Positions 25,159 through 34,757 of a DNA stretch of 64,000 nt are shown here, one piece after another; the first letter of the stretch is position 1; each line of letters opens with the position of its first letter. The translations under genes were made by a program, and so were the position numbers. Source of the DNA: Marinomonas primoryensis (GTDB lineage: Bacteria > Pseudomonadota > Gammaproteobacteria > Pseudomonadales > Marinomonadaceae). The stretch covers positions 482,001-546,000 of the forward strand of contig NZ_CP054301.1 of NCBI RefSeq assembly GCF_013372285.1, written 5' to 3'. The notes under the pieces are model-generated. The model saw nothing but the letters and a program-made list of their open reading frames with translations. It made no database searches and was not told where the DNA came from.

Positions 25159-26856
25159 ATGACAAAACAAACGATTGCTCAAAAACGATTCCGTACTGGT
25201 GAAGTAAAAGCCGCAACAGGAACAACACTGACCGCAAAATCTTGGTTCACCGAAGCGCCAATGCGCATGCTGATGAACAACCTCGACCCTGAAGTAGCAG
25301 AAAACCCAGAAGAATTGGTGGTTTACGGTGGTATTGGTCGTGCGGCGCGAGATTGGGAAAGTTATGACAAAATTGTTGAGTCTCTAAAAGCGCTAGAAGA
25401 CGACGAAACCTTATTGGTTCAATCCGGTAAGCCAGTGGGTGTTTTCAAAACCCACAGCAACGCGCCACGAGTCTTGATTGCCAACTCAAACTTAGTGCCA
25501 CATTGGGCTAACTGGGAACATTTTAACGAGCTAGACGCAAAAGGTTTGGCGATGTATGGCCAAATGACAGCGGGCTCTTGGATCTACATCGGTAGCCAAG
25601 GCATTGTTCAAGGTACGTACGAAACCTTCGTCGAAGCCGGTCGTCAACATTACGACGGTAAACTGGCGGGTCGTTGGGTATTAACCGCTGGTCTTGGTGG
25701 AATGGGTGGTGCTCAGCCATTGGCAGCAACACTTGCAGGTGCGTGTTCATTGAACATTGAATGTCAGCAAAGCCGTATCGATTTCCGTTTGAAAACCCGC
25801 TACGTGGATGAGCAAGCGACTGACTTAGACGACGCACTGGCTCGCATCAAAAAATACACAGACGCAGGCGAAGCGGTTTCGATTGCTTTGTGTGGCAACG
25901 CCGCTGATATTTTGCCAGAAATGGTAAAGCGCGGTATTCGTCCAGATATGGTGACAGATCAAACCTCTGCACACGATCCTTTAAACGGTTACCTGCCAAG
26001 CGGCATGAGCTGGGAAGAGTACCGAGAAAAAGCAAAAACTCAGCCAAAAGAAATCGTTACAGCAGCGAAGCAATCCATGGCAAAGCACGTTCAAGCCATG
26101 TTAGATTTTCAAAAAATGGGCATCCCTACTTTTGACTACGGCAACAACATTCGTCAAATGGCGATGGAAGAAGGCGTTGAAAATGCGTTTGATTTCCCAG
26201 GTTTCGTTCCGGCTTACATTCGTCCGCTTTTCTGTCGTGGTATTGGTCCATTCCGTTGGGTGGCTTTGTCTGGCGATCCAGAAGACATCTATAAAACTGA
26301 CGCGAAAGTAAAAGAAGTGATCGCAGACGATGCGCACTTGCATCATTGGTTGGACATGGCGCGTGAGCGTATTCAGTTCCAAGGTTTGCCAGCGCGTATT
26401 TGTTGGGTGGGTCTTGGTCAGCGTGCGAAACTTGGTCTGGCTTTTAACGAGATGGTTCGCAGCGGCGAACTGTCTGCCCCGATTGTTATTGGTCGTGACC
26501 ACCTAGACTCAGGCTCTGTTGCAAGTCCAAACCGTGAAACAGAAGGCATGCAAGACGGTTCCGATGCGGTATCCGATTGGCCATTATTGAACGCATTATT
26601 GAACACCGCGTCTGGCGCGACGTGGGTGTCTTTGCACCACGGCGGCGGCGTAGGCATGGGCTTTTCACAACACTCAGGCATGGTCATTGTTTGTGATGGC
26701 AGCGACGATGCGGCAGAGCGTATTGCACGTGTTCTTCATAATGATCCAGCGACCGGCGTGATGCGTCATGCCGATGCAGGTTATGATATTGCTATAGATT
26801 GTGCGAAAGAGCAGGGGTTGAATTTGCCAATGATCACGGGCAATCAAACCAAATAA
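25159..26856 (+). CDS. hutU: Urocanate hydratase HutU
   Basis: A 565-residue urocanase that uses tightly bound NAD+ to convert urocanate into imidazolone propionate. Characteristic segments are [105 protein letters not shown] (with the conserved Cys), [20 protein letters not shown] and [20 protein letters not shown]. Length and content are full. It begins the hutUHIG run and has a good GGTAGAG Shine-Dalgarno. Confidence 0.97.
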   Translation: MTKQTIAQKRFRTGEVKAATGTTLTAKSWFTEAPMRMLMNNLDPEVAENPEELVVYGGIGRAARDWESYDKIVESLKALEDDETLLVQSGKPVGVFKTHSNAPRVLIANSNLVPHWANWEHFNELDAKGLAMYGQMTAGSWIYIGSQGIVQGTYETFVEAGRQHYDGKLAGRWVLTAGLGGMGGAQPLAATLAGACSLNIECQQSRIDFRLKTRYVDEQATDLDDALARIKKYTDAGEAVSIALCGNAADILPEMVKRGIRPDMVTDQTSAHDPLNGYLPSGMSWEEYREKAKTQPKEIVTAAKQSMAKHVQAMLDFQKMGIPTFDYGNNIRQMAMEEGVENAFDFPGFVPAYIRPLFCRGIGPFRWVALSGDPEDIYKTDAKVKEVIADDAHLHHWLDMARERIQFQGLPARICWVGLGQRAKLGLAFNEMVRSGELSAPIVIGRDHLDSGSVASPNRETEGMQDGSDAVSDWPLLNALLNTASGATWVSLHHGGGVGMGFSQHSGMVIVCDGSDDAAERIARVLHNDPATGVMRHADAGYDIAIDCAKEQGLNLPMITGNQTK

Positions 26857-26922
26857 ACGTCAGTAGATAACAAATTTAAAAATACTATTGCAGAACATCG
26901 CATTCAAATTAGAGAGAATATA

Positions 26923-28461
26923 ATGTTTGAATTAATGATTAAACCGGGCCAATTGACCCTAAACGAATTGCGTCAAATCAGTCGCCGCAAAGTTAAGCTA
27001 AGCCTAGACGAAGCCGTGTTTCCAGCGATCCATGCCAGCACTCAAGTCGTCAATGATGTGATTGCAGAAAACCGTACAGTTTACGGTATTAACACGGGCT
27101 TTGGTTTGTTAGCGAATACGCGTATCGCTCCAGAAGATTTGGACGAATTGCAGCGTAGTATCGTGTTATCGCATGCCGCAGGCATTGGCGCTTTGATGGA
27201 AGACAAAACCGTTAAGCTGATCATGGCATTGAAGGTAAACAGTCTAGCGCGTGGTTTTTCTGGTATTCGCTTAGAAGTAATTCAAGCCTTGTTAACGCTA
27301 ATTAACAAAGAAGTGTATCCATGCATTCCTAAAAAAGGCTCGGTTGGCGCATCTGGCGATTTGGCGCCTTTGGCTCACATGAGTACGATTTTATTAGGTG
27401 AAGGGAAAGCGCGTTACCGTGGTGAAGTGATTTCTGGTCTAGCGGCCTTGTCTATCGCCGGTCTTGAGCCAATTACCTTGGCACCAAAAGAAGGTTTGGC
27501 GTTGCTAAACGGGACGCAAGCGTCAACGGCATTCGCGTTAGAAGGTTTGTTTGAAGCGGAAGATTTGTTTGCCTCTGCCATTGTGTGTGGTTCTTTGTCT
27601 GTTGAAGCCGCATTGGGTAGCCGTAGCCCGTTTGATGCCCGTATCCATGAGGTTCGTGGACATCAAACGCAAATCGACGCGGCGGCGGCTTATCGTCACT
27701 TTCTGGGCGAAACTAGTGAATTGGGCGATTCTCATCAGAATTGTGAAAAAGTTCAAGATCCTTACTCACTGCGTTGTCAGCCACAAGTAATGGGTGCATG
27801 TTTAGAGCAAATTCGCAGCACGTCTAGTGTTTTGTGTATCGAAGCTAACTCAGTTTCTGATAACCCATTGGTGTTTGCGGCCGAAGGCGACATTCTTTCA
27901 GGTGGTAACTTCCACGCAGAGCCCGTTGCGATGGCAGCAGATAATCTGGCCTTGGCGATTGCTGAAATTGGCAGTTTGTCTGAGCGTCGTATGGCGTTAT
28001 TGATCGACACGAACCTAAGTAAATTACCGCCTTTCTTGGTGGACAACGGTGGTGTGAACTCTGGCTTCATGATTGCCCAAGTAACGGCTGCTGCATTGGC
28101 GAGTGAAAACAAAAGCTACGCGCACCCTGCATCAGTCGACAGCTTACCAACGTCGGCAAACCAAGAAGATCACGTGTCTATGGCAACCTTTGCGGCACGT
28201 CGTTTAAAAGACATGGCGGAAAATACCCGTGGTATTTTGGCGGTGGAGATTCTGTCTGCGGTACAAGGTTTGGATTTCCGTAAACCGTTGAAATCGACTA
28301 AACGTTTAGAAAATGCGCGTGCAACGTTGCGTGCTCGTGTGCCTTTCTATGACAAAGATCGTTATTTCGCGACTGACATTGAAAAAGCCAATGATTTATT
28401 ATTGGAAGCGGTTCATAACGAGACGATGCCAGAAGGCTTGTTGCCAAGCTTCGTGGTTTAA
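26923..28461 (+). CDS. hutH: Histidine ammonia-lyase HutH
   Basis: A 512-residue lyase that removes ammonia from L-histidine to give urocanate. The self-processing MIO prosthetic group arises from Ala-Ser-Gly in [18 protein letters not shown]. Other signatures are [14 protein letters not shown] (the loop Tyr), [27 protein letters not shown] and [20 protein letters not shown]. The sequence fits histidase better than tyrosine ammonia-lyase from its place in the hut operon and normal HutH sequence. Intergenic gap to hutU is 66 bp, so co-transcription is likely. Confidence 0.96.
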   Translation: MFELMIKPGQLTLNELRQISRRKVKLSLDEAVFPAIHASTQVVNDVIAENRTVYGINTGFGLLANTRIAPEDLDELQRSIVLSHAAGIGALMEDKTVKLIMALKVNSLARGFSGIRLEVIQALLTLINKEVYPCIPKKGSVGASGDLAPLAHMSTILLGEGKARYRGEVISGLAALSIAGLEPITLAPKEGLALLNGTQASTAFALEGLFEAEDLFASAIVCGSLSVEAALGSRSPFDARIHEVRGHQTQIDAAAAYRHFLGETSELGDSHQNCEKVQDPYSLRCQPQVMGACLEQIRSTSSVLCIEANSVSDNPLVFAAEGDILSGGNFHAEPVAMAADNLALAIAEIGSLSERRMALLIDTNLSKLPPFLVDNGGVNSGFMIAQVTAAALASENKSYAHPASVDSLPTSANQEDHVSMATFAARRLKDMAENTRGILAVEILSAVQGLDFRKPLKSTKRLENARATLRARVPFYDKDRYFATDIEKANDLLLEAVHNETMPEGLLPSFVV

Positions 28462-28484
28462 TCGGTTTTATCGGAACGAGTTAT

Positions 28485-28516
28485 AAGGGCAGTTCTTTTA
28501 GAGCTGCCCTTTTTTA
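28485..28516 (+). terminator. Hairpin with T-tract between hutH and hutI
   Basis: AAGGGCAGTTC and GAGCTGCCCTT form an 11-bp stem (one G-T pair) around a TTTTA loop, followed by TTTTT. It would partly or fully separate hutUH from hutIG. Confidence 0.75.
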
Positions 28517-28542
28517 ATTGTGGGCTTTTATAAAGGAAAGGT

Positions 28543-29778
28543 ATGACAAACGAAACTCCAATAATGCTAGACAGTCTTTGGCGTGGAGCGCATGTGGCGA
28601 CCATGAAAAATGGCCATTACAGTGTGATCGAAAACGCCGCAATAGGCGTGTTAGATGGTCGTATTGTTTGGATTGGTGACGCCAGCAACTTACCGACGTA
28701 TCAGACTCAGAAAGAGCATGATTTAGGCGGCGGTTGGATTACGCCCGGCTTGATTGATTGCCATACACACTTGGTGTTTGGCGGTAATCGAGCAGGGGAA
28801 TTCGAGCAGCGCTTGAATGGTGTGAGTTATCAAGACATTGCCAAACAAGGCGGCGGGATTGCGTCATCAGTAAAAGCCACGCGTGATGCCAGTGAAGCGG
28901 AATTGATCGCCAGCGCATCACGTCGTTTGAAAAGTTTGATGGCAGACGGTGTTACCACTATTGAGATCAAATCTGGCTATGGTTTGTCGCTCGACAGCGA
29001 ACTAAAAATGCTCTGCGTGGCAACAGAATTGGAAAATCAATTTCCAGTAACGGTCAAACGTACGTGTTTAGCCGCTCATGCGATGCCGCCAGAATTTGAT
29101 GATAAAGACGCTTACATTGATTTCCTGTGTGATACGGTATTACCAAAGGTGGCAGCGCTGGGCATGGCGGACGCGGTGGATGCGTTTTGCGAAGGCATTG
29201 CGTTTAGCACAGAGCAAGTTGAGCGGTATTTTCAAACCGCTAAATCACTAGGCTTACCCGTAAAAATCCATGCAGAACAGCTTTCTTCTTTGGGCGGAAC
29301 TCGCATGGCGGCTTCGTTCAAAGCCTTGTCGGCGGATCATATTGAATTTATCGAAGAAGAAGACGTGAAAGCCATGGCAGAATCGGGCACGGTGGCAGTG
29401 TTATTGCCGGGGGCATTTTTCACCTTAAAAGAAACGCAGCGCCCGCCAATTACTTTACTTCGTCAATACGATGTTCCTATGGCCATTGCGACGGATGCGA
29501 ACCCCGGGACGTCTCCGGCATTGTCGTTACGCTTGATGATGAACATGTCTTGCACCTTATTCGGTTTAACGCCAGAAGAAGCCCTCGCTGGCGCAACAGT
29601 TCATGCAGCAAAAGCGCTGGGGATGGGCGATACTCATGGTAGTTTGGAAGTCGGTAAAACCGCGGACTTTGTTTGCTGGGACGTAGAAAGTCCAGGTGAA
29701 CTAAGTTATTGGTTAGGCGGCAACCTAGTCAAACATCGCGTTTATCATGGTGAAGAACATCAAGGGGAAAAAGCATAA
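28543..29778 (+). CDS. hutI: Imidazolonepropionase HutI
   Basis: A 411-residue amidohydrolase opening the ring of 4-imidazolone-5-propionate to formiminoglutamate. Metal- and substrate-binding motifs are [82 protein letters not shown] (metal His), SADHIEF and [18 protein letters not shown] (catalytic Asp). The upstream AAAGGAAAGGT is a strong ribosome site. Its stop overlaps the hutG start (TAATG). Confidence 0.96.
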   Translation: MTNETPIMLDSLWRGAHVATMKNGHYSVIENAAIGVLDGRIVWIGDASNLPTYQTQKEHDLGGGWITPGLIDCHTHLVFGGNRAGEFEQRLNGVSYQDIAKQGGGIASSVKATRDASEAELIASASRRLKSLMADGVTTIEIKSGYGLSLDSELKMLCVATELENQFPVTVKRTCLAAHAMPPEFDDKDAYIDFLCDTVLPKVAALGMADAVDAFCEGIAFSTEQVERYFQTAKSLGLPVKIHAEQLSSLGGTRMAASFKALSADHIEFIEEEDVKAMAESGTVAVLLPGAFFTLKETQRPPITLLRQYDVPMAIATDANPGTSPALSLRLMMNMSCTLFGLTPEEALAGATVHAAKALGMGDTHGSLEVGKTADFVCWDVESPGELSYWLGGNLVKHRVYHGEEHQGEKA

Positions 29779-30593
29779 TGGCAACGCAGGTCTCATTAAC
29801 CGTACCCGCATTCGAATTTCGTCAAGGGGATTCGCCTTTATTGGTTAGCATGCCGCATTCGGGATTAAACCTGACTGCCGAGGTGCAAGCCGGTTTGTCT
29901 GATCAAGCTAAAAAATTACCTGATACAGATTGGTATATTCCTGAACTTTATGACTTTCTAGAATCACTGGGTGTGGGTTTTATCAAAGCTAACTACTCTC
30001 GTTATGTCATCGATCTTAATCGACCTTATGACGACAAACCTCTTTATGCGACGAAAACCACAGGCTTGTTTCCAGATATTTTGTTTGAAGACAGTCCGGT
30101 TTTTGTAGAGAAAAAAGCACCGAGCGACGAACACAAAGCGTTTTGTAAAGAACAGATTTGGATGCCTTATCATTCGACAATCGAGCAAGAACTGGCGCGT
30201 TTAAAAGCCAAATTTGGCTACGCAATTTTATTCGATGCGCACAGCATCGCTGCGCAAGTGCCTATGTTATTTGACGGCACACTGCCGGACTTTAACTGGG
30301 GAACCAATGCCGGTGAATCTTGTGATGTGGCCATTGCGAATGCGGTCACGCAAATCATGCGACCGAACTACACACAAGTCCTAAACGGCCGCTTTAAAGG
30401 TGGCTACATTACTCGCCACTTTGGTCAACCAAACGATGGTATTCATGCTATCCAGCTTGAACTGTCCCAAGCGACCTACATAAACGACGAACTTGCTAAA
30501 CAGTCAGAGTATCAGCTTGATGACAGTAAACGCGCTTTTATCCAGCAACAATTGAAGGACGTCATAGAAGCCTGTCAGCACGTTTCTTTTTAA
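29778..30593 (+). CDS. hutG: N-formylglutamate deformylase HutG
   Basis: A 271-residue N-formylglutamate amidohydrolase (the FGase family, not the arginase-like HutG) giving glutamate and formate, the last hut step. Visible motifs are LLVSMPHSGLNLTAEVQAGL, DTDWYIPELYDFLESLG, ANYSRYVIDLNRPYDDKPLY, ILFDAHSIAAQVP and GYITRHFGQPNDGIHAIQLE with metal-type His/Glu residues. It overlaps the hutI stop by one base, so the two are translationally coupled. Confidence 0.95.
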   Translation: MATQVSLTVPAFEFRQGDSPLLVSMPHSGLNLTAEVQAGLSDQAKKLPDTDWYIPELYDFLESLGVGFIKANYSRYVIDLNRPYDDKPLYATKTTGLFPDILFEDSPVFVEKKAPSDEHKAFCKEQIWMPYHSTIEQELARLKAKFGYAILFDAHSIAAQVPMLFDGTLPDFNWGTNAGESCDVAIANAVTQIMRPNYTQVLNGRFKGGYITRHFGQPNDGIHAIQLELSQATYINDELAKQSEYQLDDSKRAFIQQQLKDVIEACQHVSF

Positions 30594-30617
30594 TTCATTC
30601 ATTTTTTGGCGGGATTT

Positions 30618-31154
30618 ATGTATCAAGACGTTTTAGATTTTTGGTTTAACGAGATTGATCCAAAAAAATGGTTTCAAAAAGACCTCGATTTCGACAAAAG
30701 CATCCAAACTCGATTCGGTGCGCTTCATCAGCAAGCGATTCAAGGGGAGTTATTCTCTTGGCGTGATACGGCACAAGGAGCGTTGGCGGAGATTATTGTG
30801 CTCGATCAATTTTCTCGTAATCTTTATCGCGATCAAGCTGAATCATTTGCAGCGGATCCGATGGCTTTGGCGCTGGCGCAAACGGCTATTGATAAAGGGT
30901 TTGATAAGGCGTTGTCTTCATCAGAGCGAAGCTTTTTGTATATGCCGTTTATGCACAGTGAATCTGCGTTAATACATGAGATAGCGGTGGTTTTGTTTAC
31001 GACGTTGGAAACGTCTAATACTTTGGGATTTGAGTTAAAACACAAAAAAATTGTGGATCGTTTTGGTCGTTATCCACATCGAAATACTATTTTGGGGCGG
31101 ACATCGTCAGCTGAAGAGTTGGCTTTTTTACAAGAGCCCAATTCGAGTTTTTAG
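30618..31154 (+). CDS. DUF924-family protein
   Basis: A 178-residue protein of the DUF924 (TPR-like helical) family. Recognisable features are YQDVLDFWFNEIDPKKWFQK at the start, LAEIIVLDQFSRNLYRD, AIDKGFDKALSSSERSFLYM and a conserved late RFGRYPHRNTILGR. A TTG at 30606 could extend it by four residues, but ATG 30618, preceded by GGCGGGA, fits the family start. It follows hutG by 24 bp and is probably in the same transcript. The function of the family is unknown. Confidence 0.85.
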   Translation: MYQDVLDFWFNEIDPKKWFQKDLDFDKSIQTRFGALHQQAIQGELFSWRDTAQGALAEIIVLDQFSRNLYRDQAESFAADPMALALAQTAIDKGFDKALSSSERSFLYMPFMHSESALIHEIAVVLFTTLETSNTLGFELKHKKIVDRFGRYPHRNTILGRTSSAEELAFLQEPNSSF

Positions 31155-31184
31155 GAAAAGTTATTTCCACCTAAGTGTCATATA

Positions 31185-31221
31185 AAAGAGCAAACCATTT
31201 TCATGGCTTGCTCTTTTTTTA
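31185..31221 (+). terminator. Terminator after the hutIG-DUF924 genes
   Basis: AAAGAGCAAACC and GGCTTGCTCTTT form a 12-bp stem with one mismatch, followed by a T-run. Confidence 0.75.
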
Positions 31222-31265
31222 GCTTTTCTTGTTTTTAACACGTGTTTGAGTTTTTAACTCATTAG

Positions 31266-31919
31266 TTACAAGACTGTCATTATGTTTTCTAGCGCTAGGC
31301 GTGATTTTGGCAAAGCAGCGTTATAGTCTTCAGTGGCGTCGTTGTAGCCCATTGCGAGTGCGACGTCACACTGGTAACCCTCAAGTTCTGGGAATAGTTC
31401 ACTGATCAATTCGTGGTCGACACCTTCCATTGGTGTTGAGTCGATGTTTAGACGTGCTAATGCATGCATGGTGCTACCAAGGGCAAGATATGCTTGTGAT
31501 TTTGTCCAAGCTGCGTTGTTGCCTTGATCGTCTGTGTTCATATCAACGAAAGCAAAAGCGCCAAAGGCTTGCTCTTTGTTCTCTGGTTTAGTTCGGCCTG
31601 CTTGAATGTCTGTGTCGATGACTTTTTCGTAATCGGCACGAAGATAGTTTGTTTTGTGGGCGAACAAGATGGTGTGTGATGCGGTTTTCGCGTGTTTTTG
31701 GTTGAACTGAAATTTGTTCGCAAAGGTGTCGTGAAGGCGTTGCTTTGCTGTGTCGCTTTCAATCACGATAAATTTCCATGGTTGAGAGTTAATCGAAGAA
31801 GGTGATAGGCGTAAGGCTTCGTAAATAACCTCTAAATCTGCTGCAGAAATGCGTTTAGAGGCATCGTAGTGCTTTACTGTGTGGCGGTTTTCTAGGTCTG
31901 TAATAATCTGATGTGACAT
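31266..31919 (-). CDS. Oxygen-insensitive NAD(P)H nitroreductase (NfsB-like)
   Basis: A 217-residue FMN flavoprotein with the NfsB length and layout: NRHTVKHYDASKRISAADLE, ALRLSPSSINSQPWKFIVIE (FMN-contacting Ser/Ser/N-S-Q-P-W), AFVDMNTDDQGNNAAWTKSQ, LGSTMHALARLNIDSTPMEG and VALAMGYNDATEDYN. Such enzymes reduce nitroaromatics and quinones with two electrons. It is divergent from a LysR gene across 170 bp, which suggests regulation by that protein. Confidence 0.88.
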   Translation of the reverse strand: MSHQIITDLENRHTVKHYDASKRISAADLEVIYEALRLSPSSINSQPWKFIVIESDTAKQRLHDTFANKFQFNQKHAKTASHTILFAHKTNYLRADYEKVIDTDIQAGRTKPENKEQAFGAFAFVDMNTDDQGNNAAWTKSQAYLALGSTMHALARLNIDSTPMEGVDHELISELFPELEGYQCDVALAMGYNDATEDYNAALPKSRLALENIMTVL

Positions 31920-32089
31920 GTTTTGTCTCCATAAAAAGTTGAGTGTTCAGCACTATCAAAATAAGTAGCGCTGACATTGATGGCGCCATAGTAACGAGAC
32001 TTTATGAAAGGAAAAATAGGGTTTTGATTGAGTTATTATCAAAAAATATTTGATAATAGGTTGGTAATTGACTTTCTTAGGAGGAGGTA

Positions 32090-33028
32090 ATGCAGCTTGA
32101 TGATCTTCAGGTAGTATTAAAGGTGGCTGAGTTTCGTAGTATTACGGCAGCGGCGACGCATTTAGACATGCAAGTGGCCACCGCCAGTGCTGCTGTTAAG
32201 CGAGTAGAGTCGGCGCTAGGCGTGGAGTTGTTCGTGAGAACTACACGGCACCTCCGGCTTTCGAGTGCGGGTGAGCGCTATTTACCGCAATGTATGGCGG
32301 CGCTTTCTATGCTAGATCAAGCTAAACAAACAATATTCACCGATTCGGGTGAGGTTAGCGGAGAAATACGCATTGCCGTGTCGTCGGATTTAGGGCGGAA
32401 CATTGCGATTCCTTGGATTGATGAGTTTATGGCGTTGCATCCGCACGTGACATTACGAGTACACATTAGTGATAGTAATGTTGATTTTTATCGTGATGCA
32501 TTGGACATGGCGTTACGCTATGGGCCACCAGCGGATTCGAATTTGTATGGTTTCAAAATTTGTAACGTGCCGCGTATTCTTGGTGCTAGTCCCGAGTACC
32601 TTGAAAAGTATGGCACGCCGCAACACCCTAAAGATTTAATGAATCACCAAGGTCTCTTTTATCAACTACAGGATATTTTGAACGATACGTGGCGGTTATC
32701 TGACGTGGATAATACCTACAAAATCAAACCTAAAGCCTATTGTGCAGCGAACGATGGGGACCTTGTACGCCGTTGGTGTGTGGCTGGAAAAGGTGTCGCG
32801 ATAAAGTCTTCGTTGGACATTGCGGGAGATTTGCTGGCGGGTCGTGTGGTGCCTTTAATGCCGGATTATAAAGTTGATGTAGGCGAGCTTTGGTTGGTTT
32901 GCCCTAGTCGGCAATCCATTACGCCAACGGTGCGTTTATTGCGAGATATGTTTAGAGAGCGAACCAAGGCTCTGCTGACACAGTTGGTCGAAAAAGGTTT
33001 TTTAGCCACGGATGTTTTAAAAGATTGA
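32090..33028 (+). CDS. LysR-type transcriptional regulator
   Basis: A 312-residue LysR protein. The HTH is at about residues 3-60 (DDLQVVLKVAEFRSITAAAT, VATASAAVKRVESALGVELF, RTTRHLRLSSAGERY). The effector domain begins near 90 (GEIRIAVSSDLGRNIAIPWI, DMALRYGPPADSNLYG, NVPRILGASPEYLEKYGTP). A GGAGGAGG-type ribosome site precedes the ATG. It belongs to the subgroup that regulates neighbouring oxidoreductase genes, and the divergent nitroreductase is the probable target. Confidence 0.88.
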   Translation: MQLDDLQVVLKVAEFRSITAAATHLDMQVATASAAVKRVESALGVELFVRTTRHLRLSSAGERYLPQCMAALSMLDQAKQTIFTDSGEVSGEIRIAVSSDLGRNIAIPWIDEFMALHPHVTLRVHISDSNVDFYRDALDMALRYGPPADSNLYGFKICNVPRILGASPEYLEKYGTPQHPKDLMNHQGLFYQLQDILNDTWRLSDVDNTYKIKPKAYCAANDGDLVRRWCVAGKGVAIKSSLDIAGDLLAGRVVPLMPDYKVDVGELWLVCPSRQSITPTVRLLRDMFRERTKALLTQLVEKGFLATDVLKD

Positions 33029-33214
33029 AGAGTATTGTTTATTGTCACAATGCCTTTTATACAGGGTTGTGACTGTTTCTTTATTGGTAGAATTCAATGT
33101 GGCATTCTGATTGGTGGGCCGTTTTTCAAGTTGATACATAAATAAACGTTCTTTTCATGAGTTTGGAACGTATAGTTATTTTAAATTACTTATTTATCTT
33201 CAAAGTGAGAGTGT

Positions 33215-34756
33215 ATGAAACTGTCTAGGAAAATTAGCATTGTGGCTGTGGTGCTGATTGTGACCATGGTTTTTTTTGGTGTATTTGCAATGAATATACT
33301 GAAAAACAATTTAATTGATTCTAGAAAACATGAAATACAATCTATTTTAACATTTTCTGTTAACCAAGCCCGTCACTTTGTGGAACTCGAAAAAGCCAAT
33401 AAAATAACGCGTGAGGAAGCAGAAAAAAACGTAATTCGTATATTTTCTGAAATGCGAGAGGGTAATTATTTTTTGTGGGCAAATGATGCGAATGGTATCG
33501 CTCGGGTACACATTAAAGACAGTGTTATTGGCGTATTCCAATCATCATATGCCAAATACATTGGTTATCTTGAGCAAAACCCCTTTATGTTCATTGTCGG
33601 GGAAAGCGAGAAAGCTAATTCAAATACGCTGTACGTTAAAGTGAATGGGATGACACTGTTGCCAGAATGGAACTGGATATTGGGCATCGGAGTGTACGTT
33701 GATGAATTAGAGGCAGAATTACATCAATTTGCTATGTCTCTTATTTTCGCGGCGCTGATCATGTTTGTAGTTATTTTTGGCGCTGTCTTTTGGGTTTATC
33801 GCAGTGTGATTAATCAGTTGGGAGACGACCCTCTAACAGTGATTGAGTTAGTGACTAGGGCGGAACATGAAGGTTTTCACAGTACGACTGACGAGTCTTA
33901 TTCTAAAACAAGTTTGCTGTATTTAATGAGTAACTTTTATCAACATATTCATTCAGTATTGGACTCATTACGTCATCAAAATCAGTCAATTTCAAAAAAT
34001 AGCGTCGAGCTGGTCAGCTCCGCTAAACGTTTTGAAGGCTTGATAGATGCCGCCTCTCTTGAAGGTAAGCGAGTGGGTGATAATCTGACAGAGAATAAAA
34101 AACAGATACAGCAGACCCATTCCAGCTTAGCGAGCAGTGGGCAATATTTAGAGGTTGTGGCGAGTCGAGTCACCGATAGTATTATTATCAATACGAATAA
34201 TGAGAAAGAGATTCAAAAAATAGAAGCGTCTATTGCCAGTGATGCCAATGAATTAGTTAAATTAAGCCAAAACTTGCGCCGTTTTGATACGATAATTGAG
34301 GCGTTTAACGATTTTTATGATCAATATCAGTCGTCAGATAATGGGGCAGTGGAAACGTCTCTAGACATATCCATAGAAAATACTCCCCCTGTTTTTTTTG
34401 TCAAACATACAGAAGCAGTGGCGCAGGCTAAAGCGGTGTTGTCTGAATTGGATGCAGGGGTGGAAGCACTTAAAGGATCAATAAAGCAATCTGAAAGGGG
34501 ATTGGCTCAATACTTAAACTCTTTTGGAGAGCAGAGGTTATCTTTAGTGTCTTTGGGTGAAAATCTAGCCAGTGTGCAACTGCACATAGAGCAGGTTGTG
34601 CAGGCTCAAACGTGCTTGCTTGATGAAATGCCTAATGGATTAGATCAACATTTTGATGTGATTCTATCTTCTTTAGTGATCATTACAGAGTCGATTGATG
34701 AATACAAAACAACGTCCGATAAAATGAGTCATGATTTGGATAGCATTTACTTTTAA
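33215..34756 (+). CDS. Cache-domain membrane protein with a non-canonical chemoreceptor-like cytoplasmic region
   Basis: A 513-residue protein. The layout is TM1 at about 8-28 (IVAVVLIVTMVFFGVFAM), a periplasmic single Cache-like domain at about 30-165 (REGNYFLWANDANGIARVHI, TLLPEWNWILGIGVYVDELE), TM2 at about 171-192 and a cytoplasmic part of about 320 residues rich in Gln, Ser, Glu and Leu heptads. The architecture is that of a methyl-accepting chemotaxis protein, but the conserved hairpin tip (the E-A-A-R-A-G-E core) is absent, so normal CheA/CheW coupling looks unlikely. Its stop is one base from the stop of the convergent EAL gene. It may be a degenerate receptor or a sensor with another output. 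Confidence 0.75.
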   Translation: MKLSRKISIVAVVLIVTMVFFGVFAMNILKNNLIDSRKHEIQSILTFSVNQARHFVELEKANKITREEAEKNVIRIFSEMREGNYFLWANDANGIARVHIKDSVIGVFQSSYAKYIGYLEQNPFMFIVGESEKANSNTLYVKVNGMTLLPEWNWILGIGVYVDELEAELHQFAMSLIFAALIMFVVIFGAVFWVYRSVINQLGDDPLTVIELVTRAEHEGFHSTTDESYSKTSLLYLMSNFYQHIHSVLDSLRHQNQSISKNSVELVSSAKRFEGLIDAASLEGKRVGDNLTENKKQIQQTHSSLASSGQYLEVVASRVTDSIIINTNNEKEIQKIEASIASDANELVKLSQNLRRFDTIIEAFNDFYDQYQSSDNGAVETSLDISIENTPPVFFVKHTEAVAQAKAVLSELDAGVEALKGSIKQSERGLAQYLNSFGEQRLSLVSLGENLASVQLHIEQVVQAQTCLLDEMPNGLDQHFDVILSSLVIITESIDEYKTTSDKMSHDLDSIYF

Positions 34757-34757
34757 C

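Noticed and set aside
26923..28461. HutH as a tyrosine ammonia-lyase supplying the pigment starter
   Set aside because: It sits in a complete hut operon and reads as ordinary histidase; a role in pigment synthesis is not supported by sequence.
18471..31154. Prolidase gene as part of the histidine (peptide) utilisation locus
   Set aside because: It is on the opposite strand, about 2.3 kb from hutC with unrelated genes in between; no shared operator was seen.
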